64,000 nt of DNA from Pantoea agglomerans. GTDB lineage: Bacteria > Pseudomonadota > Gammaproteobacteria > Enterobacterales > Enterobacteriaceae. Location of the stretch: the NCBI RefSeq assembly GCF_021397715.1, contig NZ_CP090209.1, positions 62,001 to 126,000 on the forward strand. Direction: 5' to 3'. Positions 19,730 through 28,497 of this stretch are shown in pieces. Within the stretch, counting starts at the first letter, position 1, and every line of letters starts with the position of its first letter. The notes under the pieces were generated by a model. That model was not told the DNA's origin. It did no database searches and saw nothing but the letters and a program-made list of their open reading frames with translations. The position numbers and the translations under genes are program-made.

Positions 19730-20168
19730 ATTCCAGATTAAGAAAGATAAACGGGGCGAGCTGAAATAAAGTCAGTGAAGAGCCACGCAATTGGTTTCTG
19801 TGATTGCCTGTCTGTAACAGGAATGCAGTTCTCAAACTGAGTGGTTTCAGGTCAGCAATATTGGCGGAGCGTTCTGCCACGCTAACTGTTCTGCTTTTCA
19901 GGCGGAAATAGGTTAATCCTTCTCAGGCTTCATTCAGTAACAATAAAGAGCTGGCTGACCGGAACGGGGAGGGTGGATGTTAAACCGCTTTTCCGTTTAC
20001 GGGATCTCTTCAAAAACAGCCTGTCCGAGGTTGGCCTGGTCAAGTGGGTAAGGTCTTTTCTGTTTCATCAGATAACAGGCAATCGCTATTCCAGCGTTTC
20101 CTTACGTGGTGACTTTGTCTGAACTGAACCGGCAGGTTATACACCCTCAGTAATTCATTTTATCCTCA

Positions 20169-20381
20169 TTATCCACAGGCCAGATCCAATCGTTCGATCC
20201 TCTATAGATCAAAATGAGATCCTTAACAGATCCCCGATCCGTCCTGGCCCTTACCAGACAAGGGCTGAGGCAGGGTTGATAACCACTATAGCGAGAAGAA
20301 CAACCACTGTGGTAAGTGGAATAACCACTGTAGCGAGAAAAGCAACCGCGCTGGCGAGTGACCGATAACCACTGTAGCGAG
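20169..20381 (+). other. replication origin module I (P1 oriR type)
   Basis: In order: a perfect DnaA box TTATCCACA (20169-20177); GATC heptads starting at 20182, 20195, 20206, 20217 and 20228, with a sixth GATC at 20236-20239; then five iterons at 20281, 20302, 20323, 20344 and 20367. A reversed DnaA box (TTATACACA) follows at 20398-20406 and a related TTATACACC lies at 20137. This is the P1 oriR layout of DnaA box, Dam-methylated AGATCC heptads, then RepA iterons. The second and fourth iterons are degenerate. Confidence 0.8.
20281..20381 (+). repeat. RepA iteron cluster I, five copies
   Basis: Five direct copies related to AACCACTRTAGCGAG start at 20281, 20302, 20323, 20344 and 20367 (steps of 21, 21, 21 and 23), which puts them on the same DNA face at two helical turns each. 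Copies two (AACCACTGTGGTAAG) and four (AACCGCGCTGGCGAG) are degenerate. Confidence 0.9.
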
Positions 20382-20526
20382 TAAATCGCTATTTCCCTGT
20401 GTATAACCTTATCTTCACAGACAGGGCTGTTAATCCCATTGTGGCTGGAATTTGCCAGCGGGCAGGAGAGCGCATTCTGAAGTTCACGTTAATTTTCCAC
20501 TGCAACCGGACACGGGTTTTGCCGTT

Positions 20527-20736
20527 TTATCCACCGGTCAGATCCAATAACAGATCCCAGTAAGATCCTTATAAGGTCCCTACAGATCCCCATACCGTGC
20601 GAGGCCGTGGTATTGCTGAGTTGAAAGCAGATCGCCAACCACTGTAGCGAGTAAACTAACCACTATAGCGAGATAAAAAACCACTATGGCGAGTAGATCA
20701 ACCGCTATAGTGAGTGCTAGTATCCACTGTATCGAG
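20527..20736 (+). other. replication origin module II (P1 oriR type), adjacent to repA
   Basis: The same module is repeated 358 bases after module I: DnaA-like box TTATCCACC (20527-20535), heptads at 20540, 20552, 20563, 20574 (GGTC instead of GATC) and 20584, then iterons at 20637, 20658, 20679, 20700 and 20722. The first 22 bases of the two modules agree at 20 positions, and the DnaA-box-to-heptad distance is 13 in both. It ends 40 bases before the repA ATG, so RepA binding here can also autorepress repA. Confidence 0.85.
20637..20736 (+). repeat. RepA iteron cluster II, five copies
   Basis: Five direct copies start at 20637, 20658, 20679, 20700 and 20722 (steps of 21, 21, 21 and 22). The first two are canonical (AACCACTGTAGCGAG, AACCACTATAGCGAG); the last, ATCCACTGTATCGAG, is the most diverged and lies nearest repA. 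Confidence 0.92.
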
Positions 20737-20776
20737 TAACGGCGACTCTCGCTTGTTCACATCACGGATCTGTTAC

Positions 20777-21850
20777 ATGCCAAAAAAAGAACCCGATATC
20801 CTGAACATAGCTGAAGCGTTTAGCGAAACAGACAAACGTACCGGTGAAGTTGTTACCCTCACTCCCAACAGTAATAACACGGTGCAGCCTGTTGCTCTGA
20901 TGCGGCTGGGTCTGTTCGTTCCCACGCTAAAATCCACGGCGCGCAGTCAGAAAAACCAGATGAACGCGATGGACGTCACGCAGGATCTGAAGCAGCTTTC
21001 GCTGGTGAGATCGGAAGGGTATGACAACATCAAGATCCTGGGCGCCCGTCTGGATATGGATAACGATTTTAAAACCTGGGTCGGCATCATCCGTGCGTTC
21101 GCCACGCATGAGTGTCTGGGAGACACTGTAACGCTCTCTTTCGTCGAATTTGCCAAGCTGTGTGGGATACCATCAGCGCGTCTCTCATCGAAGCTCAGGA
21201 ACCGTCTGGACGCCTCTCTGACGCGTATCGCCTCCAATACCCTGACTTTCACCAGCAAAGGCGGTGAAAACTACACCACTCACCTGGTGCAGTCCGCCAA
21301 ATACAGCATTAAAAAAGATACGGTGACGCTGCAGGCCGATCCCAAGATCTTTGAGTTGTATCAGTTCGACAGAAAAGTGCTGTTGCAGCTCAAAGCCATT
21401 AACGAGCTGGCAAGAAAAGAGTCCGCACAGGCGCTTTACACCTTCATTGAAAGCTTGCCGCCGAAGCCTGCGCCGATATCGATGGCCCGCCTGCGCGCGC
21501 GGCTTAACCTCACTTCCCGCGTTATCACACAGAATGCGACCGTGAGAAAAGCAATGGAGCAGTTAAAAGAGATCGGCTATCTCGACTACACCGAAACCAA
21601 GCGCGGCTCGTCAGTCTACTTCTGGGTCCATTACCGCCATCCTAAGCTGCGGCCGGCAGAGCTGCCGCTCAGCCAGTCAGGCTTAATCGATGATGATATT
21701 GATGATTACGATGATATCGACAGCGATGTGGACATCATTGACGTCAATCTGCCCGACATCCTGCCGGAAGAGGAGAGCAGCGAATTAGTGATGGTGTCAC
21801 GGGAAGAAAAAGAGCTGCTGAATAAAATCCGCAAAGAGAAAAAGGGCTGA
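20777..21850 (+). CDS. repA: plasmid replication initiator RepA (Rep_3 family, P1/RepFIB type)
   Basis: RepA binds the surrounding iterons to start replication and to limit copy number. The 357-residue protein has the two winged-helix domains of the Rep_3 superfamily: an N-terminal part with [17 protein letters not shown] and [13 protein letters not shown], and a C-terminal iteron-binding part with [25 protein letters not shown] and [14 protein letters not shown]. An acidic Asp-rich tail (about residues 295-330) follows. The ATG at 20777 starts [10 protein letters not shown]; an upstream in-frame start at 20714 lies inside an iteron and is unlikely. The ribosome-binding site is weak. The gene lies between the origin modules and the downstream iteron field. 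Confidence 0.93.
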   Translation: MPKKEPDILNIAEAFSETDKRTGEVVTLTPNSNNTVQPVALMRLGLFVPTLKSTARSQKNQMNAMDVTQDLKQLSLVRSEGYDNIKILGARLDMDNDFKTWVGIIRAFATHECLGDTVTLSFVEFAKLCGIPSARLSSKLRNRLDASLTRIASNTLTFTSKGGENYTTHLVQSAKYSIKKDTVTLQADPKIFELYQFDRKVLLQLKAINELARKESAQALYTFIESLPPKPAPISMARLRARLNLTSRVITQNATVRKAMEQLKEIGYLDYTETKRGSSVYFWVHYRHPKLRPAELPLSQSGLIDDDIDDYDDIDSDVDIIDVNLPDILPEEESSELVMVSREEKELLNKIRKEKKG

Positions 21851-21913
21851 CAGGCGGGATTATTACGGCTTCTGACCGGGAAGAGAGGCCCTGCCGGAGT
21901 CGTATAGCACGCT

Positions 21914-23116
21914 AACCACTATAGCGAGTAAAGCGTCAGAATGACTAACCGCTGTAGTGAGCACTAACCACTGTAGTGAGAAAAGTGAGACGGATCACTC
22001 ACTATAGTGGTTATCACCCAGACATCCGCTGTAGTTCTCTCTTTCAGCTCTGTCGCTTCGGGTTCCAGCACGCCTGACTTCCCGCCATTTTTCCACTCTG
22101 CAACCGGTGCTGACCGATTGGCGTCCCTCTCTTTAGTGGTTATTCGTGAGGCATACTCTTCAGGCGACGCCGCAGGCTGGCTGGTATTGGCTGTACTGCT
22201 CTGCCTTACGGCCTGAGGATCGCTAACGAACGGTTACTCGCTATAGTGGTTACTCACTCTCAGTATCTTCTCTGAACCGCGTGGCGAAAACCGGCAAAGC
22301 TGGTTTTTGTGATCGTAATGCTCGCCGCTGTGGTTAACTGGCTATTTTATAATCCATAATTGCGCATTATCGTTCAGGAAATAGCCAGAAACCTTCTTAC
22401 CTTCTTGCTACAGTGGTTATCGTTTGAGGGATCGACGTTAAATACTCGCTATAGTGGTTGATGCTATGGGTTACAGATACTCGCTACAGTGGTTATTCAG
22501 CGGTAAAGCAATGAAAAGTCATGCCGCCAGGCAAAATGAGGGGGCTGGCCGAGATCACCTCCTGCAACGATCTACTCGCTATAGTGGTTACAGTTACCGG
22601 ATGGAGGGGCTAACGACGAAGGCCGCGACCTGCGGCAGGCCTGTTGTGATCCCTGCAAGCGCCGCGTTCTTTCTGTTGCTAACCTCACTCACGACCTTGC
22701 TGAAACTGCTCGCTACAGTGGTTAGCTGAGCGGAATCAGATTATCTCTGACATGAGTGGTCAGCACCGTACCCCACGCCAGGCTGCATACAGAGCGCTGC
22801 AGAAACCCCTTGCCGGTGAACATCATCTTCTCGCTACAGTGGTTACCCGTGACCGTGTAACGGTGTGCGGGTACTCACTACAGTGGTTATCTGAAGGGAA
22901 TCCCGCTAAATAACCATCCACGACGCTGATCCAGCGTCATTTTTGCGCAAACTACTCGCTATAGTGGTTATCCGGATGGGTGATGGAGTCTGTTTACTCG
23001 CTATAGTGGTTATGCATTTCTTTCCGCTGCGGTGAAAGGGAGGTAAACAGCAGGATTAGCCGCTTCGGTTACTCGCTGTAGTGGATAGACAGGGATATTT
23101 ACTCGCTATAGTGGTT
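21914..23116. repeat. downstream iteron field (incA-like), about 16 to 18 copies
   Basis: Three iterons in the same orientation as the origin start at 21914, 21947 and 21966. Then 13 clear copies run in the opposite orientation (CTCGCTATAGTGGTT type), starting at 21998, 22237, 22404, 22445, 22480, 22575, 22709, 22830, 22874, 22955, 22997, 23072 and 23102. Degenerate copies lie at 22127 and 22321. Unlike the origin clusters, spacing is irregular (30 to 239 bases) with unrelated filler. By analogy with P1 incA, these copies would titrate and handcuff RepA. I see no gene between them; the 70-codon frame at 22007-22216 is built across repeats. Confidence 0.9.
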
Positions 23117-23211
23117 ATCAAAAGTCTGTAGCCTGCGGATGTTGGATCCGGGTGAACCAGCACCACACTATGCATTCCAGACGCGACTCAAGAGATGGCT
23201 GAAACCCGGAT

Positions 23212-23239
23212 AAAAAAAAGGCCCGCCATCCGGCGAGCC
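23212..23239 (-). terminator. terminator after the degenerate BLUF-EAL gene
   Basis: An 8-bp stem (GGCCCGCC with GGCGAGCC, one mismatch, four-base loop) is preceded on the plus strand by eight A residues, which are T residues in the minus-strand transcript. Confidence 0.8.
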
Positions 23240-23269
23240 CAGTATATGCAACGAGCAGCGGCGCGAGGA

Positions 23270-24463
23270 TCACATCGCTTCGCGGTATTCCGGCCAGGCA
23301 ACGTACTGCGCATCATAGCGTCCTGCGGCGGCAAACAGGGTGCCCTGGAAGTTGATCACCCCAGCGGCTTCCAGCCACATCCACTCTTCAGCCTGCACGA
23401 TGCCCGCCGCGATCACCGTGATTTCCAGTGCCGAACAACACTTGATAATCGCCTGTACCACCGCTTGTTTTGGTCCACTGCGATGCACATCGCGCGTAAT
23501 GCCTGCATCGATTCGGATACGATCTGGCTGAATATGCGTCAGTAATGACAGGCCAGCCGATCCATCGCCAAAGTTGTCAACGGAGAGGCTGATCCCGACA
23601 GCTTTAAGTTCGCGCACGGCTTCAGAAAACGCCTCAAGCTGTGAGATAACTTCGGTTTCGCTGACTCCGATCACCACCTGTTCGGGCACCAGACCCGCCT
23701 GAACTATCGCCGCAACAATCTGGCTGACGGCATCCGGCACCACCACCAGCGTCATAGGCAGCAGGCTGACGTAGAGCGTCATGCCGTCCGGGCAGACAAG
23801 ACCGGCATGCGCAAAGGTCTTTTTCACCGTGTCGAGATCGTCGAGATAGAGTTGCTGGCTCGCGACTTGCGCAGATAACGTGCCAGACGGGCGCGTGGTG
23901 GTCGCTTCAATCGCTGTCACCTGACGTGCCAGCGGATCCACCACCGGCCGGAAGCTGACGCCTTCAGTGAGCGGTCTGGAGTCCGGCACATCGCTGCGTT
24001 CAGAAATGAACTCCCAGTAGCCAGGCGGCAGAACCTCGTAGTAATTTTCTTTCTCACGCGACTCAACGAAGGTCCGAAGAAATTGCAGTGCCCGATCATC
24101 ATAGGTCAGACGGTATTTCGAGGTGCCTTTATCGAGCACCGCCTGCAACAACGAGGAACGGTCGTGCTCGCGCAGATCAAACAGTTCCATTCCGGCATTA
24201 CCAAAACGGCGGGAAGGCGCGTAGTCACGCATCAGCTCCACCACGTTGTGATGACGGCGATCGGCACAGATGCGACGGTAAACAGCCAGAATGCCCGCTT
24301 CAGGTCCTTCCAGTAGCTGAAAAAAATGCGTGCCGTTAAATAATAAAATGCCGGTCACATCATGAGACGCATTAATTTTGCTGGCGTTTTTCACCATTTC
24401 GGGCAGGGTCTTAACGGAAAAGTCATCCGAAATATGGCTGCGATATATTATTGTGGTCAGCAT
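23270..24463 (-). CDS. BLUF-EAL blue-light protein with a degenerate EAL domain (BluF-like)
   Basis: A 397-residue protein. The N-terminal BLUF domain keeps the flavin photocycle residues Tyr7, Asn31 and Gln49, at the same spacing as in AppA. The C-terminal EAL domain (about 165-390) has lost its signature residues: EAL reads EAT (186-188), the metal-ligand Asn in the SVNLLP strand is Ser (YVSLLP), DDFG reads DNFG, KID reads RID and AEG reads AAG. It should therefore not hydrolyse c-di-GMP. E. coli BluF (YcgF) likewise has an inactive EAL domain and acts by antagonising the MerR-type repressor BluR. A paralogue with an intact EAL domain lies 6 kb away, and a BluR-like gene lies between them. 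Confidence 0.93.
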   Translation of the reverse strand: MLTTIIYRSHISDDFSVKTLPEMVKNASKINASHDVTGILLFNGTHFFQLLEGPEAGILAVYRRICADRRHHNVVELMRDYAPSRRFGNAGMELFDLREHDRSSLLQAVLDKGTSKYRLTYDDRALQFLRTFVESREKENYYEVLPPGYWEFISERSDVPDSRPLTEGVSFRPVVDPLARQVTAIEATTTRPSGTLSAQVASQQLYLDDLDTVKKTFAHAGLVCPDGMTLYVSLLPMTLVVVPDAVSQIVAAIVQAGLVPEQVVIGVSETEVISQLEAFSEAVRELKAVGISLSVDNFGDGSAGLSLLTHIQPDRIRIDAGITRDVHRSGPKQAVVQAIIKCCSALEITVIAAGIVQAEEWMWLEAAGVINFQGTLFAAAGRYDAQYVAWPEYREAM

Positions 24464-24750
24464 GTGCAGCTCCGGTTTTATGTGATTGTCGGGGACACGC
24501 TAACATTGTTCAAATAATGTTGCATCTAACCTTATTCACCGTCGCACGGACTGCACCATCGCAGGCGGGAGTAAGCGAAACGGCAGATTGGCCGATAACA
24601 CTTTTTTAACCGTAGCGGCAGAAAATGGAAGATGTCCGCCTGGTGAAACGGCATTAAGAGACACTGCAAACAGAGCAGCAGGTTGCAGGGGGAAAGCAGA
24701 ATGCAAAAAAAGGCCGCCCTTCGGGCAGCCCTGTCAGCTAACTGCTGAGC
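24464..24750. other. intergenic region with an unassigned sigma-28-like promoter
   Basis: The region separates two minus-strand genes. On the plus strand, TAAG-N15-GCCGATAA (24572-24598) matches the flagellar sigma-28 consensus except for one -35 base, yet no plus-strand gene follows within 2 kb. The only frame directly downstream is about ten codons long. Confidence 0.4.
24705..24730 (-). terminator. terminator after the DUF1471 gene
   Basis: An 8-bp GC stem (24712-24719 with 24723-24730, one mismatch) closes on a CTTCGG-type loop and is followed on the minus strand by seven T residues. Confidence 0.85.
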
Positions 24751-24960
24751 TTATTTGATCAGTTCAGCGGAGACGTACGCGCGATTGTCGACACGGGCAC
24801 CGGTAATTTTATATGACGCACCAGCATCTTTGGCCTGCGCCGCGACTTTCGCTTCAGCTGCATCCAGCGTAGAGGCGGTCACGGTAATACTCTGGGCAAA
24901 AATACCGAAAGAGATCAGTGTCAGGGCAGCAACAGCAACAAAAGTTTTGATGGTTTTCAT
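24751..24960 (-). CDS. DUF1471 (YdgH/BhsA/McbA-like) periplasmic stress protein
   Basis: A 69-residue exported protein. A signal peptide (MKTIKTFVAVAALTLISFGIFA) is followed by one DUF1471 domain with ITVTASTLDAAEAKVAAQAK and the end VDNRAYVSAELIK. Small members of this family respond to acid, peroxide or metal stress and influence biofilm or surface properties (known in E. coli BhsA/McbA). The ATG at 24960 is preferred over one two codons upstream because it gives the standard Lys-start signal peptide. It has its own terminator, so it is probably monocistronic. Confidence 0.85.
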   Translation of the reverse strand: MKTIKTFVAVAALTLISFGIFAQSITVTASTLDAAEAKVAAQAKDAGASYKITGARVDNRAYVSAELIK

Positions 24961-25127
24961 GGTCATTTCCTCAGTTCATTTTAATTCGGGAGAGGCGTTT
25001 CGCCTCGATGGAATGAATAGTAGGCGCAATGACGCGGAAGGGGAATAGCGATGTTTTGCTGTTAAACTTCAAAAATTTTGAATGTTTATGAGGGTGCCGG
25101 ATCACTCCGCCTGAACAGCGACAACAA

Positions 25128-25158
25128 CAAAGCGCTGTCTGCAACAGACAGCGCTTTG
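25128..25158. terminator. perfect 14-bp hairpin after the GAF-GGDEF-EAL gene
   Basis: CAAAGCGCTGTCTG pairs perfectly with 25145-25158 across a three-base loop. It lies about 30 bases after the stop of the minus-strand gene. The flanking AAA/TTT inside the stem would give a short T run in either direction. Confidence 0.65.
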
Positions 25159-25186
25159 GAATCTGTCAGCCCGATCGGTGACAGCC

Positions 25187-26971
25187 TCAATGACAATGAC
25201 CGCGCAGTTTCCAGTGCAGCCAGTGATTGAGCGCTTCTTCCGTGAGCGGTTTTGAGTAGAAAAAGCCCTGTGCCTGATCGCAGCCATACTCGGTCAGCGA
25301 GTTCACCGTATCCGGGCACTCGACACCCTCTGCCAGTACCACATAGTCCAGCTCCTTGAGCATGGCGATAATGCTACGGGCGATAATCCGTGAAGCGGTA
25401 TCAGAGGAGAGTTCACTGATTAGCGAACGATCCAGCTTAATCACATCAAGCGGCATTCGTCGCAGATAACTGATATTGCTGTAGCCGGAACCGAAATCAT
25501 CAAGCGAAATGCCAAAGCCCCGGTGTTTCAGCAATTCCAGACCGCGCAAAGCCGTCGGGCTTTCGATGATGCGTTCGGTCTCCAGACACTCGATGCCCAG
25601 CAGCGAGGTCGGCAGCTTTGCCTTTAGCATTTTACTCTCAAGCGCGGCGGCAAACCCCTCACGTGAAAAATCGCGGACGCTGACGTTGACGGTTAACGGC
25701 AGCTGGATGCAGTTATTCCGCAGTCGTCGCAGGCGATCAACGGCCTGATCGATCACCCAGGCGGTCAGGGTGGAAAGCAGATCGGTCTGCTCAGCCAGCG
25801 GAAGAAAAGCCGCGGGAGAGAGCTCACCGCGCGTGGGATGATGCCAGCGGACCAGCGCTTCCAGCCCGACCGGTTTACCACTGTGCAGACAAATCTTTGG
25901 CTGATAGACCAGATAGAGTCCGACATTGTCGCGCAAGGCCATTTTAAGATCGTTCATCAGTACGAAATCATCGGTACGCTGCATCTCTGATGCCACGTCG
26001 AAGCGGTGTGACGGCAATCCGCGTCCCACCGCTTCGTTGAGTGCGCTGACCGCCCGGCGCAGCACTTCAGGTGCCGGTACGCTGCCAGCAATAAAGTCAG
26101 CCTCGCCAGTGTGTGTGGTCAGCGCCACGGACAAGCCTTCATCCATATCAGCACTGATACCTTCCAGACGGCCCGCGACCCATGCCGCACTAAGCCGGCT
26201 ATCTGCGCGGGTTAAAATGGCGAACCGGCCCGTAGCGACCGTATAGAGCATTTCGCCCACCGCCGGACGCAGCCGCAGCGGCAACAGCGTCGCCATATCT
26301 TTCAGCAGATTTTCAACCGGCCCCATGCCCATCGTGCGGGCCAGTTCGTAAGCGCGTGACATGTCGATGCAATCGATCAGCACCAGCCGGCGCGGTGTGG
26401 TATCGCCGGCTACGGCCAGATATTGCAGATCGCGGATCAGACGCTGGCGATTGGGTAATCCGGTCACCGGATCGGCAAAACCGGCGGAATGCCACGCCTC
26501 CAGAAATGACATCACCAGGGTAGAGAGCAGCTTCAGCGTGGTGACCTGGTCCGCGCCAAACGTGTGCGGCGCGGTGTCAGTCACGCACAAGGTGCCCAGA
26601 ATAATCCCCTCGCGGTTTTTTAACGGCACGCCGGCATAGAAGCGAATAAAGGGCACACCGGTAATTAATGGATGGGTAACAAAACGCGCATCGAGATAGG
26701 TGTCAGGGACGATTACTGCGCTATCGCTGTCAACGACGTGGCGGCATAAGGAGTCCTGGCGGGTTGAGCGCTCCAGAGCAAAGTTGTGCGCCGCGCGGAC
26801 TGTCTGAAATTCATCATCCAGCACAGAAATGAAGCTGCCCGGTATACTCAGTGCCTGGCTGGCCAGCCTGACAAATTTTCTGAGCACGTCGTCCCGGCTC
26901 TCGTCAGGGTTACTTAACGCCTGCAAAGCACGGGAACGGCGCTCGTCGTCGCCGTCTAAATTTTTTAGCAT
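25187..26971 (-). CDS. GAF - degenerate GGDEF - EAL c-di-GMP phosphodiesterase
   Basis: A 594-residue soluble signalling enzyme. A GAF sensor occupies roughly residues 20-160 (FYAGVPLKNREGIILGTLCVTD). The GGDEF domain (about 165-320) keeps GLPNRQRLI but reads ATGRF where GGDEF should be, so it should not make c-di-GMP. The EAL domain (about 335-585) is intact: LVYQPKI, LEALVRW, VNVS, LDDFGSGYSN, IKLDRSLI and LAEGVE. The predicted activity is hydrolysis of c-di-GMP to pGpG, with the GAF and GGDEF domains regulating it. No membrane segment is seen. It is one of four c-di-GMP-type proteins in the window. Confidence 0.93.
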   Translation of the reverse strand: MLKNLDGDDERRSRALQALSNPDESRDDVLRKFVRLASQALSIPGSFISVLDDEFQTVRAAHNFALERSTRQDSLCRHVVDSDSAVIVPDTYLDARFVTHPLITGVPFIRFYAGVPLKNREGIILGTLCVTDTAPHTFGADQVTTLKLLSTLVMSFLEAWHSAGFADPVTGLPNRQRLIRDLQYLAVAGDTTPRRLVLIDCIDMSRAYELARTMGMGPVENLLKDMATLLPLRLRPAVGEMLYTVATGRFAILTRADSRLSAAWVAGRLEGISADMDEGLSVALTTHTGEADFIAGSVPAPEVLRRAVSALNEAVGRGLPSHRFDVASEMQRTDDFVLMNDLKMALRDNVGLYLVYQPKICLHSGKPVGLEALVRWHHPTRGELSPAAFLPLAEQTDLLSTLTAWVIDQAVDRLRRLRNNCIQLPLTVNVSVRDFSREGFAAALESKMLKAKLPTSLLGIECLETERIIESPTALRGLELLKHRGFGISLDDFGSGYSNISYLRRMPLDVIKLDRSLISELSSDTASRIIARSIIAMLKELDYVVLAEGVECPDTVNSLTEYGCDQAQGFFYSKPLTEEALNHWLHWKLRGHCH

Positions 26972-27487
26972 GTGTGTGTCCTTCGCACCCTCTGATGACG
27001 GCGCGAAATAAAAAAGAGAAATTGTACGGTAACTGACCGGAACGAAGTGCGATTAGGCGAAAGGAAATAACGCGTAATTATTATTTTCACCGCGATGATA
27101 AGTGACTCTGCGGCGGGTGTCTCTTTATATTTTCTTTAACGCATTTCATGCCTGTTTACGATTCGGTGATTTTATCGATAACGCTTTTTATTTTCACTGA
27201 CAGCAAGGAATATACTACAAAGCGGCTTATCGTTTATTCGCTGACAGCTAACCAATTCGCCTTAATTCCTCGCGCGATTAATTCGGAATATGCGGTCGGT
27301 AAGAGGAGATGTAAGGGAAAAATGGTGGCAGCCTCACCAAAAGAGGAGCGGTAACACCTTCAGAAAAAAGGTAAAACGCCGCCAGAGTCACTCAGCGTCG
27401 CTTTCCGTCAGCCGCTGAGCCACCCTGTCAGGCAACGCGTATCGCTGATGAGTTCTGGCTGATGCCGGGGCTCAGGCGACAGTCAGG
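26972..27487. other. intergenic region, no supported gene
   Basis: About 500 bases. The half next to the EAL gene is AT-rich and should hold its promoter. A 68-codon plus frame at 27148-27354 lacks a ribosome-binding site and recognisable features. I see nothing else. Confidence 0.5.
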
Positions 27488-27712
27488 TTAACCTTTGCTG
27501 CCGGCGGCGGATTGCGCCGGGCGTCGTGGCGGCGGATTTTTCTCCAGCCAGTCGCGCACATGATCCGCCTCAGGGCCGGTTTCACGAATTGCACGTGTCA
27601 GCCGTTCCTGCGTTGTCTTCAGCTCCTGCGTCCAGTAGGTAATCTGCCATTGTTCACGCAGCTCCACCCGCGACAGGTCTTCCGGTGAACGGCGCTGAAT
27701 AGGGTTTTTCAT
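27488..27712 (-). CDS. DUF3606 family protein
   Basis: A 74-residue protein with the DUF3606 core: RVELREQWQITYWTQEL, then TQERLTRAIRETG and DHVRDWLEK, matching the family pattern of a Tyr-Trp pair followed by two short helices. A Pro/Arg-rich tail follows. Members are small, often stress-associated proteins of unknown mechanism. It lies in a run of small stress-type genes (Hsp20, CsbD). Confidence 0.75.
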   Translation of the reverse strand: MKNPIQRRSPEDLSRVELREQWQITYWTQELKTTQERLTRAIRETGPEADHVRDWLEKNPPPRRPAQSAAGSKG

Positions 27713-28089
27713 CTGTTTTTTCTCCTCTTGTTTTTTAGGGTAGCCGACCTGAAAATTAACCTCAGGCTAAACGGACTATCCTGACGAATGAGAGGAACAC
27801 GGGATAGCGGAATAATCCCTGAATCAGCGAGATTAAAAATAACAAGAAAATTCCTGGCATCAGAAATAAAGCATTCTAAAAAACTGAAAAATGACGATTT
27901 ACTGACACAATGCGCCGCTCCGCTTAACGCCGGATTACAGGTGAAAGATAAGCCGGATATTTGACATTTAAATAAAATGGTCAATTATTCTCATGTCAAA
28001 ACATCCGGGCCGCGTCGGTAACGCTCTGCTTTCGATAAAAAGCAGCGTTACGTTTTTTATGCGGGTCACTCATTTCAAAGGAGTTTTTT
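27713..28089. other. intergenic region upstream of the HTH gene
   Basis: AT-rich. A 91-codon minus frame (27709-27984) overlaps the DUF3606 start by four bases, but it has low-complexity, Ser/Phe-rich composition and no ribosome-binding site, so I treat it as chance. An imperfect repeat (AACGCTCTGCTTTCG to AAAGCAGCGTTACG, near 28020-28050) could form a hairpin before the HTH gene. Confidence 0.4.
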
Positions 28090-28329
28090 TTGGTTAATCG
28101 TTCCTCCCCGCAGCCTGTGATTGTGCAGAATAATGTTCGTGAACTTCGACTTGCCGCGGGACTCTCTCAGCAGAGCGCCGCCGAGCGCTTTGACCTCAGC
28201 CTGCGTGTCTGGCAAACCAAAGAAGCGGCCGTTAATCCGACGCTGTTAAGTCAGGGTGAATATGAGCTGCTGCTGTTACTGGCGGGCCGACATCCCCATT
28301 TCTGCCTGACCCCGCACGCAAAGAAATAG
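28090..28329 (+). CDS. XRE-like helix-turn-helix protein
   Basis: A 79-residue protein starting at TTG; AAAGGAG lies six bases upstream, which decides this start. It has a helix-turn-helix pattern, NNVRELRLAAGLSQQSAAERF followed by LSLRVWQTKEAA, resembling the XRE/Cro type with an unusual second half. The C-terminus is a hydrophobic helix LLLLLAGRHPHF. It probably binds DNA; the target is unknown. It lies 168 bases upstream of the Hsp20 gene in the same direction. Confidence 0.7.
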   Translation: MVNRSSPQPVIVQNNVRELRLAAGLSQQSAAERFDLSLRVWQTKEAAVNPTLLSQGEYELLLLLAGRHPHFCLTPHAKK

Positions 28330-28398
28330 TCCAGCATCCGGCGATGAGCGATTATTTAACTTATTGACTTTATGACAATAAAAAAATCAGCCAGCCGC

Positions 28399-28425
28399 CT
28401 TGAAAGTGATGAAAAGGCTATTATT
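28399..28425 (+). promoter_or_regulatory. candidate sigma-32 heat-shock promoter for the Hsp20 gene
   Basis: CTTGAAA at 28399-28405 is the exact heat-shock -35 consensus. About 13 bases later GCTATTATT partly matches the CCCATNT -10. A 5' leader of about 70 bases with a perfect 7-bp hairpin (GACCGGC/GCCGGTC) then leads to the Hsp20 start. RNA-thermometer function is possible but I cannot fold it here. Confidence 0.5.
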
Positions 28426-28497
28426 TTAAGAAGTGACCGGCCACTGTCAGCCGGTCAGATGAGCTTTTGGATGAACATTATTCAGGAGGTTATCGCC

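Noticed and set aside
22007-22216. 70-codon plus frame in the iteron field
   Set aside because: It is built across iteron copies and filler and has no ribosome-binding site.
20281-23116. Repeats could be taken for a CRISPR array
   Set aside because: The repeat core is only about 15 bp, occurs in both orientations, and has irregular spacers of 6 to over 200 bp. The repeats flank a replication initiator gene and there are no cas genes. They are iterons.
27709-27984. 91-codon minus frame overlapping the DUF3606 start
   Set aside because: Ser/Phe-rich low-complexity composition and no ribosome-binding site.
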